Positions 18,228-30,269 of a stretch of 64,000 bases of DNA are shown here, in pieces. The notes below the pieces were generated by a model that saw only the letters and a program-made list of their open reading frames with translations, searched no databases and was not told the DNA's origin. Numbering within the stretch: the stretch's first letter is position 1; each line of letters opens with the position of its first letter. The DNA lies in contig JAHWDD010000003.1 in assembly GCA_023897205.1 (NCBI GenBank), forward strand, positions 1,181,665-1,245,664, written 5' to 3'. The stretch comes from Exophiala sp. HKRS030 (taxonomy: Eukaryota > Ascomycota > Eurotiomycetes > Chaetothyriales > Herpotrichiellaceae). The position numbers were made by a program, and so were the translations under genes.

Positions 18228-20924
18228 TCACCTATTGCGATCGACGGGAGTCTGTCTCCAGAGAGTCTCCCCACTCAGTCGACTCACACTGGCGCTAATA
18301 CTCCTCCACACCGCACCTCCATCTCTCGCCGTGGCCAAGTTTTGACGTCCAGGATGTTGGCCGTCGTCGAGCAAAGGTACGTCATCCCCGGCGTCGACGG
18401 CACGGCCTTGTTCGACGTCCTCGTCCCCATCGCGGAGGAGGGTCGGAATTGGAATGGCGGCACTTGCCTCCTCATTGGTCGTCTGTGCAGCGCGTTCCTG
18501 CACATCATCACTAGTCTGTTCGCCCTCCGTTGCATCCTCCTCGTTCCGGGAGTCTGTGCGCGCAAGACTCCGCACCACATCACCTTTGCAAATCGGGCAT
18601 GTACGTCGCCGCGTCACAAGCCAGGGAGTTATGCACTCGGCGTGAAATTCGTGCCCGCATGGTAGAGACATGACTTGGCTCTCGCCGTCGACATATTCCT
18701 CCAGACAGACCACGCATTCAATCTGGCGACCAGTGTAGCGCTTGCGTCTGGCGAATTTTGAAGCCGTCTTTTCTGACGGCAAGTTCAGATTGCGAGCTTT
18801 GGAAGTAGTCGAGTCTGTACTTCCTGCAAATGCGCCGTTTGTGGTCTGCGATCGTGGTCGGGGGCGCTGAGAGACGTTCTGTGATGTGGAAATAAGGAGG
18901 GGTGACGTTGGTGAGGAGGCATCCGGAGATGCCACTTGTGACGATGTAGTCGATGACGCTGTATTCATGGTGTGATACGTACGGACGGGCAAGCGCTCGA
19001 CAACGGATTTCGGTGCACGCCATCTTCGTCGTCTGATTCGTGAACGCAACAGCAGAAGTGCATAAACCACCGTCAGCGTAACTAAGGGACTGATGACGAG
19101 CACGAGCAGCGTATCAAAGAAAGGACTTGTCGACACACTTGTTGGTGTCAAGGTGACCCACAAGCCTGGGTGATCTCCATCATCTTGCTGGCTTGCTATC
19201 TTGTGCACTTGCTCAGACCTTGACTTGGCATTCTTTTCCTGTTTTGCGGCAGGTGCCTTGGGTGCTTCTTTGGTTGACTCATCGGATCTGAACAAGTCGA
19301 ACCAACTTGTCCCTTCTCGGCTTGGAGGAGTGTTAGCGTGCTTTGGCTGCTGTTTCGACTGATCTTCCCCTCTATTGTAGCGGTTTAATTGTTCGGGTTT
19401 TTCATGGGCATATTCGCCACTGCCTGGCGTGATACTGCCACCCTTGAGTGCGTCCTCAGCGTGACTAGACGGCTTAACAACATTGGTGGCTTCTGCTTGG
19501 CCGTCTTTGCCAGCTTTTGGGTCAGCGACAATGTTGGCTATGCTGTTCGTTGCTTTTGGTGCCACCAAGTCAGTGTCTCTCCAATCCTGAACGCCAATTA
19601 CGAAGTCGTCCATTCCAGGGTTTTTAGAGCTTGTTGGTTTTGTTCTCAGCGCCGACGTAGATGAAGTGGGAAGGTTGACCGCCGTCTTTACCTTTTTGCT
19701 CGACTTTACAGGCACATCGTCGTCCCAATCCTCTACCAGGACCCAGTCGATGTTTCCACTACTTGGTGGCCGGCGGCTATCCTCGACATGTGCGAAACGA
19801 GAATTTTCGTTCAAGCCGATGGCGCCGAGGACATTGCTCACCCAGCCCTTATCCGTTTGAGCAGTGGCAGGTGCCTTAGCTGGGACAATGGTTGGTCGCT
19901 GGTTCTGAGTGGTTGAAGTGAACACTGGCTTGCCGTCTTGCTGTTTACGGTTATTACCCTTCTCCGGGCCCTTGGATGCTTTGTCCGATCCTTTGACAGA
20001 ACCAGCTTCATCTTCGCCCGACTCAGGCGGGACTAGCGAGGCCAGGAGATGGGCGGAAGTGTAGGATGTGAACACAGCAGGTATAGTGACATTCGACGTG
20101 TCACCCTTAGCGTACATGATTGTCAATTGTGCTCCTCGTTCGTTGTCTCCCACGATAAGGGCAATACCTCCACGACGTTGTGCCCATTTCACCTTTTCCA
20201 AAAATCCACATCCGCCCCGGCTAAGCATGACGATCTTCCCGGCGATATCAGCGCTTTCTTGTAAAGATTCAATGTCGGCGTGTGTTGGGTTCTTCTGGTC
20301 AGCACCAACATTTGCAGGCTCACCGAGGTGGCCAGGGGTTGCAGGATTCGAATCAGGAAGAGGATGGTGTAAATAGTCGTCCGTTCCGTCGTCCTGTACA
20401 ATTTCGTGAAGGGATTCCGATCCACCCACACTCCCATCGCCTCCTTGGCCATCACGAACCAGATCTCGCCGCTTCTTAGGGCTTTCCTGCGGTTTGTCGA
20501 CTTGGGGCAGGTTCTTCTCCCTCTTGGAAGCCTCCTCACCCCAGCCTGGCACGTCAGAGCAGCCCAATTCCCATCCTACAACATGAATATTCTCTTCTTT
20601 CAGTAATGCGTCATCCCCGAATCCCTTACCCACCCACAATTGCCCACTGAGCCCCTTTGAGGGTAGACTTGGCCCAAACGCAGCAGGCCTGGCAAGGAAG
20701 AATGTAGAATTATCCGCTGTCAGACTTATGATTGCTGAAGGCGGGAATAGACTGGATGGGGTTTGAAACGAGAAGAAGGCTCGCAGACTCCGTTGGCGAG
20801 GGGCGTAGCCGGTGTGAAAGGAGTCGGCATTGCTCTTGGAGAAAGAGAAGAGCGAGAAGAAAGTCAAGGCTATTGGGAGCGTTATGAAAAAGGTGAGGAG
20901 GAGCAGAAATCGTAGTGGCCTCAT
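18228..20924 (-). CDS. PA-TM-RING type E3 ubiquitin ligase
   Basis: 898 aa in one exon. Residues 1-28 are a hydrophobic signal sequence (FLLLLTFFITLPIAL). A protease-associated (PA) domain covers about 225-300 (GKIVMLSRGGCGFLEKV, GGIALIVGDN, IPAVFTSYTSAHLL). A long disordered stretch follows. One transmembrane helix spans about 604-626, with an Arg-rich cytosolic stop-transfer (RSRIRRRRWR). A RING-H2 domain sits at 737-779 with all eight zinc ligands visible: C737, C740, C756, H758, H761, C764, C776, C779. The tail is acidic. Proteins with this layout are membrane-anchored ligases of the endomembrane system whose lumenal PA domain is thought to recruit substrates. The substrate here is unknown. 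Confidence 0.9.
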   Translation of the reverse strand: MRPLRFLLLLTFFITLPIALTFFSLFSFSKSNADSFHTGYAPRQRSLRAFFSFQTPSSLFPPSAIISLTADNSTFFLARPAAFGPSLPSKGLSGQLWVGKGFGDDALLKEENIHVVGWELGCSDVPGWGEEASKREKNLPQVDKPQESPKKRRDLVRDGQGGDGSVGGSESLHEIVQDDGTDDYLHHPLPDSNPATPGHLGEPANVGADQKNPTHADIESLQESADIAGKIVMLSRGGCGFLEKVKWAQRRGGIALIVGDNERGAQLTIMYAKGDTSNVTIPAVFTSYTSAHLLASLVPPESGEDEAGSVKGSDKASKGPEKGNNRKQQDGKPVFTSTTQNQRPTIVPAKAPATAQTDKGWVSNVLGAIGLNENSRFAHVEDSRRPPSSGNIDWVLVEDWDDDVPVKSSKKVKTAVNLPTSSTSALRTKPTSSKNPGMDDFVIGVQDWRDTDLVAPKATNSIANIVADPKAGKDGQAEATNVVKPSSHAEDALKGGSITPGSGEYAHEKPEQLNRYNRGEDQSKQQPKHANTPPSREGTSWFDLFRSDESTKEAPKAPAAKQEKNAKSRSEQVHKIASQQDDGDHPGLWVTLTPTSVSTSPFFDTLLVLVISPLVTLTVVYALLLLRSRIRRRRWRAPKSVVERLPVRTYHTMNTASSTTSSQVASPDASSPTSPLLISTSQNVSQRPRPRSQTTNGAFAGSTDSTTSKARNLNLPSEKTASKFARRKRYTGRQIECVVCLEEYVDGESQVMSLPCGHEFHAECITPWLVTRRRTCPICKGDVVRSLARTDSRNEEDATEGEQTSDDVQERAAQTTNEEASAAIPIPTLLRDGDEDVEQGRAVDAGDDVPLLDDGQHPGRQNLATARDGGAVWRSISASVSRLSGETLWRQTPVDRNR

Positions 20925-22820
20925 TCTGGCAAAGAGAACTTCGCAGGCGGCGGTCTAAGGAGTGGTTGATGGACACGCCATCTGCTTGAAAAAAAAAGGT
21001 CGACAGGAGACAGAGCAACGCTGGTAACGCTGGATTAACAACGGTCGCGGTGATAACAGTTGATATGAAAAAAGAATGCTGCGATGAGTTGAAAGGGATG
21101 TGAGTGAAGTGTCAATCAAGACTTTGAAGCCTGATCCAGGGTTTTGGACTTGTCATGGGATACAAGTGAGGGCGCAGGCGGGATCCGTATCCGTATCATG
21201 GCGACATCCCTGTACATTCTACAAATTGGGGGTAGACTGCTCACGTGAGATAGTCCAGAGTAAGAGAGCCTTTCGCGCAATTCTCGGATCAAACGGGGAT
21301 GAACTTGGGGAGACGTATTCAGGAGACATACACTTCACTGTGCGTCCCCAGACAGTCTCGGTCTATAAAGTTCACATTCGAGTTCGGTCAGTATACAGGT
21401 TTGGCTGAGCACGTCCGCCGCGGACTAGATGTGGTTTTGTTTTACGTGAAGATAGAGGCGCCGCCCACGAATCGTTCTGTGGGCACGAGCGGTTTCTACT
21501 TTGAGTATCCTGCATGCTAACATGACAGCTACACCATTCACATTCAATGATGCTGCTACACACAGTGTAGGCCATGCTGTCAAAGAAGCCAGCGGCAAGG
21601 ACCCTAGAAGTCCCAGGAGTCGGAATGTGCGCTCAATGTTATGGAGCCACTAATTGAACACTGACCGAATCTGGTTGAGTCGTCCTTGATCAAATGATGC
21701 AGCTGGAGAGGAGATCTGAGCTCTTCTTTATGGCAAGCAGATGCATATACCCGTTATTGGGAGGCAGTTTAAACTTCCCATACTCGTTACATGGCGAGAT
21801 TCTAGAGATTTTTTAGTACGGGTACTTCTACTGTACATTGTAGAGATATTGTGGGTATTTCTATAGAACGCAGATCTTCTGAGACTTGTATGACACTTAC
21901 TGACCGAGATCACATCCTCTTGGGGCCATAATTCAGTCCATCATTTACGAGTACAAGTATTGTACTCGCACTGGGCCCGACAGGATGGAACAATGGTGGA
22001 TCATAAGGCTTGCGCGTCGGATCTGATGAATCTTTCACTATCCCCAGTTGAGAGGGCATGGTTCCGAAGCTTCAGACCGACCCAGCCTTTGCTGGCCATT
22101 GTGGCATCTCACGATTGATGGTGCCCGGAAACGGCACAACTTGTGGAAAAGGCTGGTAAAGCCCCCAGCTTAACTAGGGCCACTTGGGTTTAGCAAGCCC
22201 CAAAGCCGAGCACGATACGCGACGGCGCGTGAGCTCATTTACGATGACTGGACGATCATTCGTGGCAACGAGGCACCAAAAGTCCAATTGATACTCACTG
22301 CATCTGCCGCTTTCGTCATGCAGGCTTCGATTGTCGAAAAGTCATGGTGATCGCCATCTCCGATCACTTTCGTTCCAGCGAGTGCCACGACTCACCGATA
22401 CCCATCACGTCGCTATAAATCCCATGTTTTAGCTTTTGATGGCGTCCCATGTCCCATTGACGAGACGCGGCAACGCACCCACTGCACAGTGGGCGATCAA
22501 TATGTGTCGTCCTTGAACATCCCCCCCATGTCTGCTCATGATGGTTGCAAATGGCAGGGTGGCAGGGCCGCCTATCATCCCTGGAACTACTTCGTAAGGT
22601 GTCTGTTGTTGTCTTCAGCCGAGTCGACCTTTCTTTCCTGTACATCCTTGTCCCTTGTTGTCTTGGAGCTTGCTGTTCGGCCGTGGGCTGTTGCGTTGGG
22701 TAGCCACCTGACCTTGAGCGCCTCCTTTCCCACCTATTACACACTCCTCATCAGCCTGATCTCCCTTCGACGCTCGTTCGTGCAAAAAAACCACAAGACA
22801 CCTCCGGGGTCATCCCAACC
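20925..22820. other. 1.9-kb intergenic region
   Basis: Divergent spacer between the RING ligase and the aquaporin. No frame has protein-family character. Around 21780-21970 there are several TACTCGT/ACGAGTAC-like words. The stretch 22130-22220 (GCCCCCAGC...GCAAGCCCCAAAGCC) is GC-rich and could be old repeat remains, but I cannot identify an element. Candidate place for a non-coding RNA or a long aquaporin promoter. Confidence 0.4.
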
Positions 22821-24175
22821 ATGGACAATATTCGCGCGAAGTCCGGCTTCCTTCCTGGTCTTTTTGGCCACAGGAGAGGTAGAGTCAAGACCGCAGAGAA
22901 TTCGACCGGAGTGACACCAGAAGGCGAAGACGAAAAGATGCAAGGCCCCAAAGCGCACCCATTCTTTCTGAGGATTCCCAATGGCCCTCGAAACCACTTT
23001 GTCGCCATGGCCGGCGAGTTTGTCGGTACATTTCTCTTCCTGTACGTTTTGCTACACCTCGGCGGCTCCGACGATGATTAGATGCGCTGACAAGGCTGTT
23101 TTGCAGATTCTTCGCATTTGCTGGCACACAGGTAGCCAACACTCCTCAAACTACGACCGGTAGTACCAGCACAAACCTCCCACAAGGTCCGAATCCCGCA
23201 CAACTCCTGTACATCAGCCTTTGCTTTGGATTCTCGCTTGCGGTGAATGCTTGGATATTCTACCGCATCTCAGGTGGACTTTTCAACCCAGCTGTGAGTG
23301 GTTTCGGGATATGGGGAGGATGAAGTGACTGATTGCATACAGGTGACATTGGGTCTTTGCTTGATCGGGGCGGTGCCGTTCCTGCGTGGGCTTCTCGTCT
23401 TCATTGCCCAGATGCTTGGAGCCATGGCCTCTGCAGGCGTCGTCAAGGCATTGTTTCCCGGCCCTCTAGCTGTCACCACCTCCCTCAGTGGGGGAACGAA
23501 CAAGGCACAAGGACTGTTCATTGAGATGTTTCTCACGGCCCAGTAAGCACTTTTTGGCTGTATTCACCTCTGGATGTGCGTGAGACTAAAAGTGACCCAT
23601 CTATAGACTCGTCTTCACCATCCTCATGCTCGCAGTTGAGAAACACAAGGGCACATTTCTTGCTCCCGTCGGCATTGGGCTTTCCCTCTTCATCGCCGAA
23701 TTGGCTGGTAAGTCCATTGTAGATCCCCCTTGACCTTTCAGCAGCTGATCGTCCAGGTGTGTACTACACCGGCGGTTCCTTGAACCCTGCTCGGAGCTTT
23801 GGTCCCTGTGTTGCCAACTCCTACTTTCCACCCGAACATTGGATCTACTGGCTAGGTCCTCTGCTGGGGTCGTTGATCGCTTCTGGCTTCTTCTGGTTCA
23901 TCAAGAGCTGCGAATACCAAACCGCCAACCCTGGTCAAGACTTTGACGACCTGGAAGCTTCCGCCTACAACCCCGAATTGGACATTACTCGACCGGTGGT
24001 CAGCCCCACGGCCGTGATTGAACCAGTGCCGTCCCGCGACGGCGTGCCTAGGACTTCAAAGGACGACAGGAGCACGTCTCTCCTCTCCACACAACGTGTT
24101 GCGTCCTCCCAAGACAATGAGCCGGCCGCCGGTGGTGCTCCAGCTCCCGTACACCACAGGACTACCCTCGACTGA
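22821..24175 (+). CDS. Aquaporin / MIP-family water channel
   Basis: Five exons: 22821-23041, 23107-23293, 23343-23542, 23607-23707 and 23757-24175; 375 aa. All junctions are in phase. Both signature half-helices are present: [13 protein letters not shown] in the first half and [12 protein letters not shown] in the second, with six hydrophobic segments from [18 protein letters not shown] to [29 protein letters not shown] (rather than the altered NPA of Fps1-type glyceroporins) points to an orthodox water channel. The N-terminus has a ~50-residue basic/acidic cytosolic arm. The C-terminal ~90 residues (from ESCEYQ-like [16 protein letters not shown] on) are Ser/Thr-rich and could be phosphorylated. 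Introns are 49-65 nt. Confidence 0.93.
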
Positions 24176-25070
24176 TCTCATCATCATCTATATTTCCGAG
24201 ATATGGATCTGCAATCTCAGGCTGAATTACTGCAATGAATTATTTTTTTCATGTTCTGGCTTTTGCGAATACCCCGGGCCCTATTCATGCTCAAGCGTGC
24301 AAGCAGTTTTGCCGAAGTTTTGATCGTTACGAGCTTGAAAAGAGCTTCATTGGAGTACCATGTTGCTTTTGGATATTGAAATTGATGTCCGTACAAAAAG
24401 TTGGTGCAAGTAAAGATAATTTTTGGATACGTGAAGACATGGAAACATGGACATTTGAACAGCAATGACCAATAGTTATTAATAGCCCACACGAGCAGAC
24501 AAAAGTGTGGAAAATAATACATTTAATTCTGTTTCACAAGTCTTGCTCACAACCCCCTAACTTGAAAAGACGGAGCCTATCAACTCGTTGATTTGGTCAT
24601 GTCATCGTCGAATTGATGCTTGACGTCTTCCAGGAGCTCTGATTCCTTGTCAAGTCGGCCTGGCAGTGCCAACAAATGGTACACAGCTTGTCGTCCTCCA
24701 ATCTGATCACTAACCATAGTGGCGTCTGGAGTCTCGCTGGTTGACAATACAACGACCTAGTCATGCATCGCGCAGTACGAGGAGTGGTCTGCCAGTCAAC
24801 GTTCGTCCTGGAAGAAGGGCTTCCTCAAGCCGGAGCAAATATCGGCCGCAAGTGAGTGCAGGGCCCCCGAGGCACCGGAAAGTCCGTTGGCCTAGGTTGG
24901 TGTAGAGGCTTCTTTCATCGGTCTCTGACCTCAATTGCTCTTAGTTCCCATCCCATCCCATCTGCCAAGGGCTGATCGTTGGATTTCATGCATGATACGA
25001 CTCTGAGCAAGAGGTCGTTGAGGTGGCTAGATACTTTTTGTACCAGTAAGATCCAAAGAAGACTCGTATT
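24176..25070. other. Convergent spacer aquaporin/SF3A1
   Basis: About 895 bp without a recognisable gene. The minus-strand frame at 24986-25717 overlaps SF3A1 in another frame. Nothing else identified. Confidence 0.4.
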
Positions 25071-26630
25071 TCATGAACCGTATTTGCTGTGTATCCTTTG
25101 GATCTGTTCCTGCACGTTTGTGGACTGTTGATTTTGCTGAAGTTGTGGTTGGCCTGGTATATCAAGCTTGGCCCGTTTTCGTCGCTCTTCTTCCTCCTGC
25201 TCGCCGAGGACACGTGCAGCGGCTTCGGCCACAGGATCTGCGCCCGAGTTTGCACCGGTCCCATCCGTTCGTGCTCTGAGGCGCTTGAGGTTTGCTGCGA
25301 CGTCTGTGCCACCAAGATTGGTCGTAGAAAAGCGCGCGGCGGCTTTGGACTGTTGTTCCTTCCAGCGTGGATCGAGTAGTTCGATGCGTAGATGCGCATC
25401 GAGCTCGGCGACGGGAATTTGTTGACCGCAGTTCGGACACAGTGCTGTTGCGGCGCGGGCGGCCCGTTGCTGGGCGCGAGGGACGTAGTCCTGCTTGATG
25501 CGCATCGGGGGTTGACCTGAAGCAGGCGAGGGCGTCGGTTGAGACGGTGCCTGAGGTGGGATCTGAGGAGGCATAGCAGCGGGGACGGGCGAGGGTTGTG
25601 GTTGAGCAGGTGAGGGTGTGTACACTGGCATTTGGACTTCTGGCATTTGGGCTGGAGGATTTTGGTAGCCATTCTGCTGGTGTTGAGAGTATGGGTCTGT
25701 ATATCCTGCATAAGCATAGTCCATGTCTGATGTTGGCATAGCTTCTTCGATGCGCATGTCCGGTCTCGCGAGACTCATCATAGCTTTCTGCTCCAGACTT
25801 GCGGATTGGAGATCGTTCAGCGTCGTGGGGGGAGGGAGATCGGCCTGATCATCTGCTTCTGTAAAGAGGACCGTCTCGACGACGACAAAGTCGTGCCAGT
25901 CTATTTGAGCGTATGCCAAACGCTCCGCTTCCTCGGCCTCTTCCTTCTTTTGCTTCTGTGTTTCCTGCCATTTGATGTACTCTGATCGCTTCTTTGCTCG
26001 CTCCAGAACACGGAATCGATTTTGGATGTTTGCCTGGAGTTCTTGTATGCGTGCCTGCTCTGCTTTCTGACCTTCAGGTCCGGTTTGTAATAGAAGCGTG
26101 TACTGATCCACTAGACGCTGAAAGAAATTGTATAAAGAATGCTGAGGTCGCAGGAAGTCGAACTGGAAATTTCGCGCCTCGCGAGCCGCGAGTGCGGTCA
26201 TCCAGCTCTTTCCTTTTCGGGCAACGTGTAGCGCCGTAAGTTTGACAACTTCAAGATCTAGCGCAGAGATATTGGGCATGCGCGCGCTGAACTGGAACTC
26301 TGGAGGTGGTTCGGGTCCTTTGGGCTTTTCGGGAACAGGCGTTGCGTCGCCAGCCCGGCCTGCTGAGACAGCAGTGCCGCGGCCAGAGCGTACTTCGTCC
26401 AAGCGCCACTGGTAGAAGGGAGCATAGGCATCGGCAGGATTGAGGAAGGAGAATTTGGGATTTGACACTTCTTTATCTCGAATTCGATCCTCGAAAACGG
26501 TTCCATTACGAGCGACATAACCTGCGGTCTTCTCGATGATGGCTCGGATATCCTTTGGAGGTAGGACGACACCCTCAGGAGGCTTAGAGACCGACTCTGG
26601 CAGGTCTGGGACTGCGCCGTTTGAAGTCAT
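25071..26630 (-). CDS. PRP21: Splicing factor 3A subunit 1 (Prp21/SF3a120)
   Basis: 519 aa, single exon. Two SURP modules are visible: IRAIIEKTAGYVARNGTVFE...FSFLNPADAYAPFYQ (about 28-77) and LDLEVVKLTALHVARKGKSW...FDFLRPQHSLYNFFQ (about 124-170). The Prp21 core follows (PEGQKAEQ to YAQIDWHDFVVVETV). After a Pro/Gln-rich linker there is a CPNCG...HLRIELLDPRWKEQ segment typical of fungal and metazoan SF3A1. The human C-terminal ubiquitin-like domain is missing, as is usual in fungi. The protein is part of the U2 snRNP SF3a complex that helps U2 engage the branch point. Divergent from PMT1. Confidence 0.95.
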   Translation of the reverse strand: MTSNGAVPDLPESVSKPPEGVVLPPKDIRAIIEKTAGYVARNGTVFEDRIRDKEVSNPKFSFLNPADAYAPFYQWRLDEVRSGRGTAVSAGRAGDATPVPEKPKGPEPPPEFQFSARMPNISALDLEVVKLTALHVARKGKSWMTALAAREARNFQFDFLRPQHSLYNFFQRLVDQYTLLLQTGPEGQKAEQARIQELQANIQNRFRVLERAKKRSEYIKWQETQKQKKEEAEEAERLAYAQIDWHDFVVVETVLFTEADDQADLPPPTTLNDLQSASLEQKAMMSLARPDMRIEEAMPTSDMDYAYAGYTDPYSQHQQNGYQNPPAQMPEVQMPVYTPSPAQPQPSPVPAAMPPQIPPQAPSQPTPSPASGQPPMRIKQDYVPRAQQRAARAATALCPNCGQQIPVAELDAHLRIELLDPRWKEQQSKAAARFSTTNLGGTDVAANLKRLRARTDGTGANSGADPVAEAAARVLGEQEEEERRKRAKLDIPGQPQLQQNQQSTNVQEQIQRIHSKYGS

Positions 26631-27427
26631 GGTGGTTGCGAATTTGTTGAAATTTGTTTCCTCCTCTTGCCTGCAGGTGCGACTGGCTTTGGCGCCAGGT
26701 AAGCTTTGCTGCGAGCACTCTTATTTCTGATAGATTCTGTTTGGCGTGGGGAGAATGTGTCGAGGTCAGTGTACGAGTATCACAGAAAGACTGGTCGTTG
26801 GCGGAGTTGTAATCGAAAACAACGGGATTGACGAAATTTCCTTTGGAGAGATGTGGCTGAAGGCAAGGCTGTGGCTAGTGCGTGAGTAGGAGTACGGTAT
26901 ACTGTACGGACGAGTAACGAGTAACTGGAGTTAGCAGTCTTTTAGTTAAGTGGGAGCTCGAACACGCCCGCCTGGAGAGCCTATACTTAGCAGCCTACTT
27001 GGACCTAAACTTGCCTAGGTGCTAGTGAGGCGCGCGACTTCGGGCTTGTCGCTTGACAGGGGCCGCTACGGGTGCGTTCACTGTTCACGACGCGCATGTG
27101 GCCTTTGTGTCACTTTTTTTGACTGCGACTTGATGCATCCATAGAACAACTTGTCCTGTCAGGTCTCCTGAACATTTGTCCTTTTCTTCACCATTTCTAT
27201 CCCTTTGCTCATCTTCTCTTCTTCTATGCTTGTTGTTCATACCTCTCTTATGATGGTCTTCTGACCTGTTCAATAATTCTTCATTTCTTTCCCGTCTCTC
27301 TTTGACCACATCACCCCTGTCTCTCCGTTTGGGGCCGAAGTCATCAATCACCCTTCTGCGACAACTCTCGAGTCGAGATCGAGAGCTATCTCGTATCTGC
27401 CCCAGCTGACTTCTCTCCGACCTAAAC
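26631..27427. promoter_or_regulatory. Divergent promoter region SF3A1/PMT1
   Basis: A 797-bp spacer between two divergent starts. It contains a GTACGAGTA word at 26771, related words near 26885-26930 (GAGTACGGTATACTGTACGGACGAGTAACGAG), and a pyrimidine-rich leader (about 27130-27300) ahead of the PMT1 ATG. Confidence 0.5.
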
Positions 27428-30269
27428 ATGGCTTATAAACCTCGAAAGAATGGGGCTCTGCAAAAGGGCCAGTCTCCTGCGCCCACGAAAGCAGTTACAC
27501 TGAAAAAGAAGAGCTATGCATCAGACGGAGTAACAGACAACGATGTCTTCCTCCTCCCCATATCAGACTACCAGATCATGGGGCTATTGACCGTGCTCGC
27601 TGCAGTGGTCCGTCTTTTCCGGATCTACCAGCCGACGAGTGTAGTCTTCGATGAAGTTCAGTGAGTTTGTCTGCGGCTTTGAGGAACAAGCGCTCTAACG
27701 ACTCGATCAGCTTCGGTGGTTTTGCAACCAAGTATATCAAGGGAAAGTTCTTCATGGACGTCCACCCGCCTTTGGCCAAGTTGCTCATCACGCTCGCTGG
27801 TTGGGCCGCCGGTTTCAAGGGTGATTTTGACTTCAAAGATATCGGAAAAGATTACCTGGAACCTGGTGTCCCTTATGTCGCGATGCGCATGTTGCCTGCC
27901 ATTCTCGGTGTCCTTACCATCCCAACTATGTTCCTGACCCTGAAAGCTGCCGGATGCAAGACAATTACGGCTTCATTGGGTGCCGCTCTGCTGATTTTCG
28001 AGAACGGTCTGGTCACGCAATCCCGCCTCATTCTGCTCGATTCTCCATTGGTTATCTGCACTGCATTTACTGCTCTGGCATGGACTTGCTTCAGCAACCA
28101 GCATGAACTGGGTCCTGAAAGAGCATTCGATGCCAGTTGGTGGTTCTGGCTAGCAGCAACCGGTCTGGGTTTGGGAGCAACTGCTAGCGTCAAATGGGTT
28201 GGCTTGTTTACGATTGCTTGGGTTGGCAGCTTGACTGTCCTGCAACTATGGATCTTGCTTGGTGACACTGCCAATGTCTCTGCGAGAAAGTGGTTCAAGC
28301 ATTTCTTTGCTCGAGTCTTCTGCTTGATCGTCATTCCCGTTGCATTCTACGTCGGCATGTTCGGCATTCACTTCCTGTGTCTAGTCAACCCGGGCGATGG
28401 TGATGGTTTCATGTCCTCCGAGTTTCAAGCCACGCTCAACAACAAGGGCATGGCCGATACTCCAGCAAACGTTGCTTTCGGTAGTGAGGTGACTATCAGG
28501 CATCATAACACTCAGGGTGGCTACCTTCATTCGCACTCTCACATGTACCCAACTGGCAGCAAACAGCAACAAATCACGCTGTACCCGCACAAAGACGAGA
28601 ACAATGTTTTCCTCCTTGAAAACCAGACCCAGCCAATCTCAGCAGAAAACACTACTATCCCAGGTCCTCAGGCTTGGGCGAACCTTACTGAGGGCCCTCA
28701 ATATATCCACGATGGCGACGTTGTCAGACTCTACCACACCATTACCCACCGTCGTATTCACTCTCATGATGTGCGACCTCCGATCACCGAGGCGGAGTGG
28801 CAGAACGAAGTGACTGCTTATGGCTATGAGGGCTTTGAGGGCGATGCCAACGATCTCTTCCGAATCGAGATTATCAAGTCAATGTCTGATGGCGAAGAAG
28901 CCAAACAGAGACTGCGAACCATCCAGACGAAGTTCAAGCTCGTTCACATCATGACCGGTTGTGTTTTATTTTCTCACAAAGTCAAGCTTCCAGATTGGGG
29001 TTTCGAGCAACAGGAGGTCACCTGCGCTCGGGGCGGTACTTTGCCAAACAGTGTCTGGTACATTGAGCAAAACTACCATCCTCAGCTGGATGAAACGGCT
29101 GAAAAGGTAAACTACAGGAATCCTGGCTTCTTGGGCAAATTTTGGGAGCTACAGAAGGTTATGTGGAAGACCAACGCTGGCCTCGTTGAGTCCCATGCCT
29201 GGGATTCCAGGCCTGGTTCGTGGCCAATCTTGCGACGTGGTATCAATTTCTGGGGTAAAGACCATCGTCAGATCTACCTTCTCGGAAATCCTGCCATCTG
29301 GTGGCCTTCCACCCTCGCGATCTTGACATATGTTATCTTCAAGGGCATTGCTGTCCTTCGATGGCAGCGAAGCTGCAACGACTACTCCAATGTCGTTTTC
29401 AAGCGATTTGACTACGAAATCGGCCAGACCGTCTTGGGCTGGGCGCTACACTACTTCCCATTCTATCTCATGGCACGACAACTCTTCTTGCATCATTATT
29501 TCCCAGCACTCTACTTCGCCATCATTGCAATGTGCCAGATCTTTGATTTTGCTGCGAACCGAATCTCTTCGCTTGGATTAAAACAGCATCCCGAGATCGG
29601 ACGTGCTGCGGCAGTTCTTTTTGTCGCGTTCGCCGTCGGAGTGTTCACTCTTTACGCACCCCTCGTATATGGTAATGCATGGACGCAAGATCAATGCAAG
29701 GCGGTCAAGCTCTTCGACACATGGGACTTTGACTGCAATACCTTCTACACCGATGTAAAACGCCATGCAATCCCACTAGCGACATTTTAGCTAACAGAAA
29801 TTAGTACTCTCAATACTCTCAGATCCAACCCAGTGTAGGCGGCGCCACTCCCACAGTTCCATCAGCACAGGTTGCTTCATCACGAAAGGACGACCCATCG
29901 GCAGTGACTCCACAGGCTGGTGAACCGAATGTCATTGGCCAAGAAGAGCGCGTAGAATACCGCGACCAAGATGGCAACTTGTTGGACGAAGAACAAGTCC
30001 AAGCTCTACTGAATGAGGGAAAAGCTTCGTTTCAAACTAGATATGAAACAAGAACACGACTCGTTGACGAAGAAGGCAACGAGATCAACCCATCGAGCGT
30101 TGCGCCAGACCATCCTGACGTTGAGGGCCAGAACCCATCAACTAGAGGCGTACCAGAAGAACAGGCCAAGAACAAGCCTGCGGAGGCCAACGCGGGAGGG
30201 TCGGCGAAGAAAGATCAGGACGAGAGTAAAGCAAAGCCTGCTAGTGATGCTAGCGAGGCGACGAAGTGA
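27428..30269 (+). CDS. PMT1: Dolichyl-phosphate-mannose--protein mannosyltransferase, PMT1 subfamily
   Basis: Three exons: 27428-27660, 27711-29754 and 29805-30269; 913 aa. The first junction makes FDEVHFGGFATKYIKG, the catalytic first-loop DE region. MDVHPPLAKLL follows. Several transmembrane segments lead to the lumenal MIR region (GGYLHSHSHMYP, KDENNVFLLEN, YHTITHRRIHSHD, TGCVLFSHKVKLPDWGFEQQEVTC). The C-terminal membrane half contains HYFPFYLMARQLFLHHYFPALYF. The last exon adds a charged tail with two DxxGNxLDEEQ-like units, which matches the C-terminus of Pmt1 rather than Pmt2 or Pmt4. The enzyme starts O-mannosylation of Ser/Thr in the ER and normally pairs with a Pmt2-type partner. The third-exon donor (GTAAAA) is weaker than the first; the product is still supported by phase and homology of the tail. 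Confidence 0.94.
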
